This document shows positions 7,706-15,900 of a stretch of 19,331 bases of DNA, piece by piece. The notes beneath the pieces were generated by a model that was not told the DNA's origin, did no database searches, and saw nothing but the letters and a program-made list of their open reading frames with translations. Each line of letters begins with the position of its first letter. Positions within the stretch are counted from its first letter, which is position 1. This DNA comes from Bremia lactucae (taxonomy: Eukaryota; Oomycota; Peronosporomycetes; Peronosporales; Peronosporaceae): assembly GCF_004359215.1 (NCBI RefSeq), contig NW_027152072.1:44222-63552 (forward strand). Direction: 5' to 3'. Position numbers and translations under genes: made by a program.

Positions 7706-8959
7706 ATGACTCGCAACTACCGCTCCTCCCAGGACGATATTCGCGCTCTACTAGCACGTACCACGCAGGCGCTGGACAAAATTGTGAGCATTCGCGAGTC
7801 CATGGAGGATCTTGTAGACTTTAAGCAATTTGAAAGAAAACCGCACCGTCTCTCTCGACCCTCACGTGTGAGCTCGAGCATAGCCGAGCTTGGAGAACAT
7901 ACTACTCGCTCCACGCCGGCGTCGAGTTACGGCAGTACTGACACGTCGTCTCTTTCGGAGGACACGCTAGACAGATCTACGAACTCTACAGTCCACTCAT
8001 CGTCATCATTCGAGGACGAAGAGGAGCATGATGTGGACAGGAGTCGAGAGGATGAGGGTAAACGGCATTTAGATTCGGACAGGAGTGACCGGCGCGAATT
8101 GGAGGAAGCTGAAGAGGACGAAGCTTTTGATGGAAATCAGACCAGTAGCTCCATTGCCAGCTCTATTACGACGGTCGAGGATATTACGCCATTAAAAGAG
8201 GCGCGGCTAGATCGACTTAAAAGCATTCACATCTCGTTCCACGAAGGATTGCCAAAAGAGTTTTTTCAGGCCCTCTGTCGTTTTCTCAATTCGGCACTGG
8301 AAGTAAAGACGCGACATTCGCGATTTAACTTTTACAAGGAAGCTTTTACGGGAGGTGATGCTGTTCGGGAAATGATGGTTAGTGGTTTTGCGGAAGACCA
8401 TCAAACAGCTACAAGGTATGGAAACGTCCTGGTGAGACTTGGCTTCATCGAGCATGTTTCACGCACGGATGACCAATTGCATAACTCGAAAGACAATTTT
8501 TATCGATTTACGAAAATGCTCGAGTACGATGACTTGGCAGAAGCGTTTGCCTTGGACACGGCCATGCGTAGGCGCACGTCTATTAATGCCAACAACTATC
8601 GCGAGTCAGTCGTCTCGAATGAGTCCGGTGATGTGGTAGACTATGACTTTGCAACAGCTACGGACGAAGTGCACGCGCTTGTAACGGATGAGTCATTGCA
8701 AGTGATGGCCAGAGTGCTGCACCAGGTTTTTGAGCGCAAAAACAAGCTGCTTTTCTACAAAGGTTTCGTTGGCTGCTTTTTAGGCGCTGAGGCCGTAAAC
8801 GTTATGCGCGAGATGCGCATCGCAACTACCCTTATTGATGCCGTGCTTATTGGACAAGCGCTCCTAGACGAGGGTCTCATTGAACCGATTGCTACGACAA
8901 TCTCTACTTTCCAAGACAAGTACGTCTTTTACCGTCTTACAAATATTTCTGCTTCGTAA
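7706..8959 (+). CDS. Protein with two DEP domains
   Basis: This intronless gene of 417 residues begins at the first ATG after the initiator-like motif. Residues 1-50 are a short helical, charged segment. Residues 50-165 are low-complexity and rich in Ser, Asp, Glu and Arg, probably disordered. Two DEP (Dishevelled, Egl-10, Pleckstrin) folds follow: residues about 187-270 (F-x-G-G-D-A-V ... G-N-V-L-V-R-L-G-F-I-E-H-V ... N-F-Y-R-F) and 331-412 (F-L-G-A-E-A-V-N ... G-Q-A-L-L-D-E-G-L-I-E-P-I ... Y-V-F-Y-R-L). DEP domains bind membranes or receptor tails and recruit signalling proteins. No kinase, RGS, GEF or lipid-phosphatase domain is attached, so the role is most likely adaptor or membrane targeting. 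It ends shortly after the second DEP, so it is probably complete. It converges with the transporter gene on the minus strand, leaving 318 bp between stops. Confidence 0.88.
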   Translation: MTRNYRSSQDDIRALLARTTQALDKIVSIRESMEDLVDFKQFERKPHRLSRPSRVSSSIAELGEHTTRSTPASSYGSTDTSSLSEDTLDRSTNSTVHSSSSFEDEEEHDVDRSREDEGKRHLDSDRSDRRELEEAEEDEAFDGNQTSSSIASSITTVEDITPLKEARLDRLKSIHISFHEGLPKEFFQALCRFLNSALEVKTRHSRFNFYKEAFTGGDAVREMMVSGFAEDHQTATRYGNVLVRLGFIEHVSRTDDQLHNSKDNFYRFTKMLEYDDLAEAFALDTAMRRRTSINANNYRESVVSNESGDVVDYDFATATDEVHALVTDESLQVMARVLHQVFERKNKLLFYKGFVGCFLGAEAVNVMREMRIATTLIDAVLIGQALLDEGLIEPIATTISTFQDKYVFYRLTNISAS

Positions 8960-9277
8960 ACAAGTTACACTGGGCAGCGAATGCACAAGAATGATGCGAT
9001 CGAAGATTACAATGCCTGCCGCGTGCGTATGAAGGCAGCTGTACCACTTCGCATCAATCTTACCTATCCAGCTCTTATCATTTGACATTTATAACTTGTA
9101 AGCATTTCCAGGAGAAAGCTCTTTTTTTGACGGCGCATATTTAATCGAGTCAGTATTGCGCCAGTTATTTCTTATTGGAAACCATCGCCAGAAAACAGTT
9201 TTGAATATTATTGTTTTTCTTAAAAAAAAATCGAGCACCTTTTAACGCATTTACACTTTCAAAGACTTCATCTCCCT
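8960..9277. other. Convergent intergenic space, shared 3' ends
   Basis: This 318-bp gap separates the stops of the DEP gene (plus) and the transporter gene (minus). It is AT-rich with an A-run at 9222-9230. No canonical AATAAA is obvious for either gene and no coding region is seen. Confidence 0.5.
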
Positions 9278-10823
9278 TCACGGGTCTACGTTGTTTTTAT
9301 AAACAGCGTCTTCATCATCGTGCTCAAGCTCGACATCAAACTCCTTACCGCACGCTTCAGGTCCGATGAGCGTTAGTATGAATACATAGATGAATACGAC
9401 ACTCAGAAAAATAAACATGACCTTGCCGTACTCGTAGCGGCTTTCGCCGTTTTCCCCATCTGGCAATTGAAAGTTTTCACCAAGTGAAGATTCAATCGTT
9501 GATGACGCCGAAGAGGCTAGATTGCCAAGCTGATAAGCCGTACCAACGACAAACGCACTGTAGGATGGTGGAGACAGCTCCATCAGGTGAATGGGGATGA
9601 CACCCCAAGCACCCTGGATACAGAATTGTTCAAAGAAGGCGGCAATCATAATGGTCTCGTCACCAACATAGCAGTACGGATACAGCAATGCAGCACCAGT
9701 GACCGTCATGATAAGAATTGAAAGGCGACGACCGAACGCCTGCGAGTAGTAGCCAACAAGAGTGCCACCACAAATGGCCCCAATGTTGGCCACGACCTGC
9801 GTAAGCGTGACTTGATTCGCGTCAAACTCGAGCTGATTCTGAAGCATTGTTGGATATAGGTCCTGGGAACCGTGAGACTGTTTTGTAGTAAACAAACCGT
9901 GATGAGCAAATAGTCAATCAATTCATCAATGAGCATACCCTTACCATGAAATTAAAGCCTGCCATGAGCAGCACCATGTAACAGAGCAGAAGCCAATGGC
10001 GTTTCAATGCAGTCTTCCCCTCGGCCACAAATATCTTTGTCGAGTTAAGACTAGTCTCACGCACACGTTGACGCTCCTGAAACACTTTGGTTTCAGGCAA
10101 GCATAGACGGAAGAGGATAATAAAGAGCGGTGGACAAGCTCCAAACCAAAACAGTGGACGCCACCCGTGGCTAGTAGTGTCAACGAGAGCGCGAGCAAAA
10201 ACCACTGCCAGCAAGTAACCAAATGCGTATCCTTGCTGTAACATACCCGAAATGACACCTCGAGCAGCAAGAGGACAGTCTTCGAGAGCTGTCGCAGTAA
10301 CATTGCCATAGAGTCCACCCATGGCAATACCAAAGAAAGCGCGAATCCATAGAAATTGAGAGTACGTCTCACAGAAACCTGTGGCAAGTTCCAGCACAAT
10401 AAAGAGCACATTGTTGACTACAAAAGGCCATTTTCGGCCCCATCGATCCGAAGCAAGGCCAAAAATTATGGAACCGACTGAGCGCAGCATCAATACAAGC
10501 GTGATACCCCATGTAATGTCAGTCTTGGTCCTGTCAAAAGTTTCAGCCAATTCCGATACAGTCATAGAGACAGTGAAAAAGTCGAAGGCATCCCACGTCC
10601 AGGCGATGAAAGACACGAGAAATTGCAACCACTGCATCCGATCAAGTAGGGCCAAAACTTTGAGTGGGTTTTCAGTCTTTTTCAGGGGTGGCTTTAAAGT
10701 CGTGAGCCGTGTCTTGCAATACTCTTTGATTAAATGAAGCGTATCTTTCTTCGCAGGCTCAAAAGTGTGGTGGACGGAACCTTTCGGGGTTAACGCCAAT
10801 TGGTAGTCAACTGCTGATGCCAT
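9278..10823 (-). CDS. JEN-family monocarboxylate/H+ symporter (MFS), two exons
   Basis: Spliced, this encodes 492 residues: exon 1 is 10823-9945 (293 codons) and exon 2 is 9877-9278 (199 codons plus stop), with a 67-bp phase-0 intron. It is a major-facilitator transporter. TM1 contains A-W-T-W-D-A-F-D-F-F-T-V-S, and the loop 2-3 signature is G-L-A-S-D-R-W-G-R-K at residues 122-131. Joining the exons yields N291-x-x-S-H-x-S-Q-D-x-x-x-T303 in TM7, an exact fit to the JEN signature N-x-x-[S/T]-H-x-[S/T]-Q-D-x-x-x-T that lines the substrate path in yeast Jen1 (lactate and pyruvate uptake with protons). Both termini are cytoplasmic-type; the C-tail is acidic (E-H-D-D-E-D). The likely role is plasma-membrane uptake of lactate, pyruvate or related acids; a sialate-type substrate cannot be excluded. 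The ATG is supported by an initiator motif 58 bp upstream. Confidence 0.9.
9878..9944 (-). other. 67-bp intron in the transporter gene
   Basis: The donor is ATG|GTAAGGGT (cut after 9945) and the acceptor is CTACAAAACAG|TCT (cut before 9877). Stops in the retained frame show it must be removed. Both flanking exon frames stay in phase, and the join restores the family signature motif. A branch-point-like TTGAT/TTGAC is present inside. Confidence 0.93.
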
Positions 10824-10880
10824 TGGAGATGGTAGTGGTTAATGATTCGACGTTGCAATGAGCTCAAATGTGAAAAAGGA

Positions 10881-10888
10881 AGAATGAG
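10881..10888 (-). promoter_or_regulatory. Initiator of the transporter gene
   Basis: The minus strand reads CTCATTCT, a full match to the oomycete initiator pattern Y-T-C-A-N-T-Y-Y, followed by a pyrimidine-rich run and CACATTT. It lies 58-65 bp upstream of the ATG at 10821-10823, the usual distance for this group. Confidence 0.55.
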
Positions 10889-12299
10889 TCGATTGAGCGG
10901 TACACACGTAGCGGTCCATTGTTGGCATGCTGTTCCTACTTGATTTATTTATGGTGATGCGTCAGCCAGCACTTATACTGAGCCGGGAGCTTGTGCAAGG
11001 GAACTAGGTTATGTTAAGACAAATGATGTTATAAGTCGATGTTTGGTGCGAAATTGACGTTATAATTGATGTTTACAAATATGGGCTCAAGGGGTGCATC
11101 AGACAGGGCAGGGGCGTTCGAGAGAGAGCTAACAGCCAATCGGATATGATGATTTCCAATTGTAACTTCTCATCGAGAGAAGCTCCAAGCTAGTCATTAT
11201 CAATGACAGAGACGGATAGAAATGTTGTATTTTGTGTATACAGTATAAGGTGATGGGACGAGGTTATAGGCTGCTTTTAGAAGTTTATCACGTGAACGAT
11301 CAAATGAGTGTGAGCAAGAACTTCCCTTCCGACAAATGCACTATGTTGCTTGATGTGCACTGTTGAACGGCAATACTTAAGAGGAAATTGGCATGTCGCC
11401 AAGGTGTACCAGTTTATCGATGCGTGCGACTGCACCTTCTTCAGAATCGAGTTGTCAGCAAAGCTCCAAAATTTTTAAGCAGCAATGAAAAAAGGTTATA
11501 GCAGCAGTATTTTCTTATAGCGTGTAATTTGAAGGAACAACTCGACCTCTCGTTTTTGCTCGTCCGCGTAATAGTATGATACATATTACTGGATTCCTGG
11601 TATTGCGGTATTTAGACGTGGGGGCACTGGAGGTAGTCGAAACATCGCAAAAGTTATTCTAAAGAATTCTTCGTTCTTCACCATTGCCAAAGCGGTAAAT
11701 ACTTTGAGAAGTTGAGTTTATTAACTCAGCGGGACTCGGATCAATTCCTTAGATGTTATACAATTGAAAGTTTATGTTAGGCACTGTCCACATTTTGAAA
11801 GTCAAGTTTAAGATCTCAATAAATCAGTCTTGTCAAGTTACAGTGGCAGGGGTAGCTAAAATAATATAAAAAGGGCAATACTAGCGTAAGTTCTACATTA
11901 CATTAGCTTCTAATTCACTGCATCTTAAGATTTGGTACATTAATTCTCGAGCTTTTGTCAAGCGCTAGGTGTTATAAACATTTCACTTATTGCGTATACT
12001 GCAGACTCTTGGGAAACCGAGCTTACATTCTCCCACTTACACTGCAGTTTTTCGATATGTAGCAGCCGTGCTCACACTGTTGACACTTCCCTCAGTATAG
12101 AAATATGGCGTAAGTTCCTCAACATCAGGTAAGCAACCGTATATCTCTAATTCCGAGTCATCAATAAAGTTCAGGTCTCAAACTTTGGCGTATGTAGTGG
12201 GGTGTGCCGTTACATAAATATTATTTCCTATACGAGAATTTTTTATAATTTACTATAAAAGAAAAAAAGTAGAAAATTATTTCTAATATTTTATCAAAT
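10889..12299. other. Divergent intergenic region, transporter to SIN3
   Basis: About 1.4 kb of AT-rich sequence without a supportable gene; frames are short on both strands. A loose direct repeat of about 23 bp with the core GTTATAA occurs at 11026-11048 and 11057-11079. At 12193-12214 there is a degenerate copy of the palindromic end of the element at 12300-12757. Regulatory sites for both flanking genes probably lie here but none can be named. Confidence 0.5.
12193..12214. repeat. Palindromic 22-mer, degenerate direct copy
   Basis: TGTAGTG-8nt-CGTTACA matches the 22-mer at 12305-12326 at 18 of 22 positions, starting 112 bp away in the same orientation. The similarity continues for a few bases after it (ACAT-AAAT-TTA). 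This may be the remnant of a second insertion of the same element. Confidence 0.6.
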
Positions 12300-12757
12300 T
12301 TGACTGTAACGGGGTGTATCGTTACATGAAATTAACACTTAGAGGTTGTTAATTAATATATTATCTAAAAGGTAGATAATATTTGGAGGATATTACTTTA
12401 TATAGTACTATTCAGAATTCTTATCCGTAAATATGTATAGACCATTAAATCTATTTATTCCGCAGACTAATCAGCTGTAGAGGTAATCAAAGAGAGTTAC
12501 AGATAAGATAAGATAAAAATTCAATTACATGTTTGGTATTAGGTTATAATTAAGTAAGCATCGACAAGATAAGAGGAGACACTTAATTATATTTATACTG
12601 TTTTCATTTAACCCTCTCTAAGCTAGTTGCCTTAAAGAGAAGTCTTCCTGTGCACGTACTAGTGTACGTGAAATAACGTAAGGCACCACTCGCAACTGAA
12701 GCAGCGAAGTGGACTTTTACTGAAGCAGTACAAGTCGTAGTGCCCCGTTACAGTCAA
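12300..12757. mobile_element. Short element with 15-bp terminal inverted repeats (MITE or solo LTR)
   Basis: TTGACTGTAACGGGG at 12300-12314 is the exact reverse complement of CCCCGTTACAGTCAA at 12743-12757. The 458 bp between are AT-rich and non-coding, with internal hairpins: a perfect 10-bp stem at 12358-12382, a CACGTAC-TAGT-GTACGTG hairpin at 12653-12670, and GATAA repeats near 12505-12516. The left end also contains its own palindrome (TGTAACG ... CGTTACA, 12305-12326). Perfect long inverted ends suggest a small non-autonomous DNA transposon. The inner TGTAACGGGG/CCCCGTTACA pair could instead be the TG...CA ends of a solo LTR. No matching target duplication was found. It ends 158 bp before the SIN3 ATG. 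Confidence 0.55.
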
Positions 12758-12849
12758 GGCTTCTTTGCAACAGTTCTTAATTGCGAAACATGCAACTTAT
12801 TTAGATAGAGTACAATTTGTCAGCATGAAAAAATGATGTGGTCCACACA

Positions 12850-12857
12850 TTCAGTCC
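12850..12857 (+). promoter_or_regulatory. Initiator of SIN3
   Basis: TTCAGTCC fully matches the Y-T-C-A-N-T-Y-Y initiator pattern and lies 59-66 bp before the ATG at 12916. It supports choosing that ATG, since the only ATG between them and the upstream GTG codon would not give a longer eukaryotic start in this frame. Confidence 0.5.
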
Positions 12858-12915
12858 CGCACGCATCCACTACAATCTATTTAAAGAAAGCATTGAAAGC
12901 CCAAGTCGTCTCTGT

Positions 12916-15900
12916 ATGAATCCGTCGTATCCGGGCTCAGCAGGAGACCACCACGGGCCACCGTCGCTCAATTCGGCCTCGAGTTCCAATATGCGAGGAA
13001 AAGGTGGTCCACCGTCGCAGCAAACGCACCAGTACCACACGCAGCCGTCCCTTGCCCAGCTCAACCACTTGCACCCGCTTCACGGCGGCTCCCAGCAGCA
13101 GCCACAGCACTCCATGATGCACCCAGGTGGAGCCGTCCTTCCTCCTCCGCCCATGCCGGGATCATTAGGTGGTGGCGGCTCTAATTCGTCGCGCTCACCG
13201 CATCCGCTCTCAGGTTCAATCTTGCACCCACCGCGCGGAAACTTGGGAGGCGGGTCCTCAAATCCACCCCCTGTACTAGGAAAACCCGTGGGCTCTCAAA
13301 GCTCACATACTGCGAGTACTGCTCGCATCATGGGCCATTCCGTGCGCATGCAGGCTCCTGCAATGAGTCAAAGCATGGGCCATCTACCGCAGTCCATGGT
13401 CTCGTCGTCTGGTAATTTAAAGCCTCCAGCGCCAAATTACAACGTGCGTCCTCCGTCTCCACCTCATCGCACACAAGACACGCAGCAGCAACAGCCACCA
13501 CCGCAACAAGTGCCTATACAACAACACTATGGCCTTGATGGACGCATGATTCCAAATGATCAAGTCGAGAGCGAGTATTACCAGCAACAAACCATTACAG
13601 GCCCACCCGTACGTCATCGAGAGCTTCGTGTCGAAGACGCGCTGTTGTATTTGGACCAAGTGAAGCAGCAATTTGGGGATCAACCAGATATTTACAATCA
13701 ATTTCTTGATGTGATGAAAGACTTTAAAGCTCAAGCCATTGATACTCCGGGCGTTATTCTGCGTGTTTCAACATTATTTCGGGGGTATCCGAATTTAATT
13801 TTGGGATTTAATACGTTTTTGCCTCCTGGGTATCGAATTCGTCCCGATACGTCGATTGAAGTGATTCCGTCTCAGATGGCAGGACGTGGAGGCGGACAGC
13901 AGTCAATGTATTCAAGTGTAGGAGCTCCACAGTCGAATGGGTCGAATATGGGCCACTGTCCACCTCCTGTGACGATTCCTCCGCCGCCATACTCGCCACC
14001 AGAGCTTCATAAATCGACACCACTGTCATGTCAGCCAGTGGCTCCACCTTCGCAAATAAAAACAAGCGGAAAGCCCAAGAAAACGCAACAAACTCTTTCG
14101 ACAAGTAGTGGGAATGCTGCTGCCACACGAAGCTCTACGAATCCGGTGGAATTTGATCATGCCATTCATTATGTGACTACGATTAAACAGCGCTTTGCGG
14201 ACGAACCCGAGACGTATAAAGAGTTTCTAGCGATCTTACATACGTACCAGAAGGAACAACGTTCGATTCGACAAGTATTAGATCAAGTATCGCACTTGTT
14301 TCGAGATCATCCGGATTTGTTGCGCGAATTCACGTTTTTCTTGCCGGATGCAGTGCAAGAACAAGCAAAAGAGCGTCTAAATCGGGCGGCTGAGAAAGCA
14401 CAATTGCGGAAAGATCAGATGGCTTTGAAGGCGAAAAAGTATAGCTCCGCAGTGCCGTCGTATCAGCCTGATCGGTTAGACGACCGTGGTGGAGACTCGC
14501 CTTCAAGTGCTGCAATGAAAGGCGAACGTTCAATGGTAAACGATGAAGACGCGTACATGAAATACGGCAAGAAAGGAGTTAGTCGAAGTTTTAAGGATGA
14601 TGATTTGCATTTAACTGGCAAGGCTTTAGAACGACGTGAGAAGGAGCGAGAGCGTGAACGCAATCGCTCGCAGTTTAATCATAAACGCATCAAACGTCGA
14701 CCGTATGATGGAAAAGAACGGCGTGCGTACTTGGCTATTTCTGATGTGCTTTTAGACAAGGAAGAATGGCATATTTTCGAAAAAATTAAAAAAATCTTGC
14801 CATCTCGAGACAATTGGCGCGAGTTTCTCAAGTGCTTGGAATTGTACAGCCAAGAAGTACTGGACCGTGAGGAAATGTTGTCACTTATTCGGAATCTTTT
14901 TGGTCGCCACACGGATTTAGTGGATGAATTTGACCACCTTTTGTGCTCGCATGGTGTTCAGAAGACCCCAAAAGAGATTTGGCCGTTTATACCATTAGCC
15001 GAGACGGATTTGTCACAGTGTCGACGCGCCACGCCATCGTATCGGAGCTTGCCTGCAAGTTATCCCATTCCGCCATGCTCGCAACGCTCTGTGCTTGAAA
15101 AAGAAGTGTGTAATGACTTATGGGTCTCGGTGCCAACAGGCAGTGAAGACTTTTCGTTCAAGAGCATGCGCAAGAATCAGTACGAAGAAGCACTGTTCAA
15201 ATGCGAAGACGAACGATTTGAGATTGATATGGTGATTGAAGCGAATGCGTCAACGATTAGCATTTTGGAGCCATTAGCGCAAGAGATTGACGTGCTGAAA
15301 GAAAATGAAAAGTCGAATCGCGACAATGATAAGCTGTGGAATTATGTCGTGGATAAAGGAACATTCCGTGTCACGCATTTGAATGCTATTACGCGCATTT
15401 ACGGCGAAGCTGGATCGCAAATTTTAGAGTTATTACGAAAGTATCCAGCAGGTGCGATACCAATTATATTGAAGCGTCTGAAGCAGAAAGATGAAGAGTG
15501 GCGCCGAGCACGGGAGGATTTGAATCGTCAGTGGAAAGAGGTAAATGAGAAGAATTATCATAAATCACTCGACCATACGAGCTTTTACTTTAAGCAGAAA
15601 GACAAGAAGCAGACGGGTATGAAAATGATGATGCTGGAAGCCAAGAAGAGATTGGAAGGCGATGAAAAACGTGCTGAAGAGGCCAAATCGGGCTTGAGTG
15701 CTTCACCATCTACCGTTTCAGCAACTTTTGCTGTCGTGAGCGCCAAAGCACCGCCCAAGGCGGCGGATATTGCCAATGCGTTGAAAAAAGAACAGCTACT
15801 TGGTTCCGCAAAGCCCCTTGCTGCTGCAGATAGCAAGGCACCACCAACAGTGTCGCAGACATCTCTTCTTCCAACGTGGAAACCCCATTTTGTATATAAA

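Noticed and set aside
7178..7709. Several 60-85-codon frames on both strands upstream of the DEP gene
   Set aside because: They overlap each other, show no recognisable motif and have no consistent codon pattern; the region is better read as 5' flank.
9918..10411. Transporter read as two separate genes, or exon 1 read through to its own stop
   Set aside because: A clean GT-AG intron joins the parts in phase and restores the JEN signature exactly, so one two-exon gene is far more likely.
12300..12757. TTGAC and GTCAA as a target-site duplication of a solo LTR
   Set aside because: They are inverted relative to each other, not direct repeats, so they cannot be a duplication produced by integration.
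12838..12915. SIN3 start at the upstream GTG (12838)
   Set aside because: A eukaryotic gene should start at ATG; the initiator-like motif lies inside this stretch, and the first in-frame ATG is 12916.
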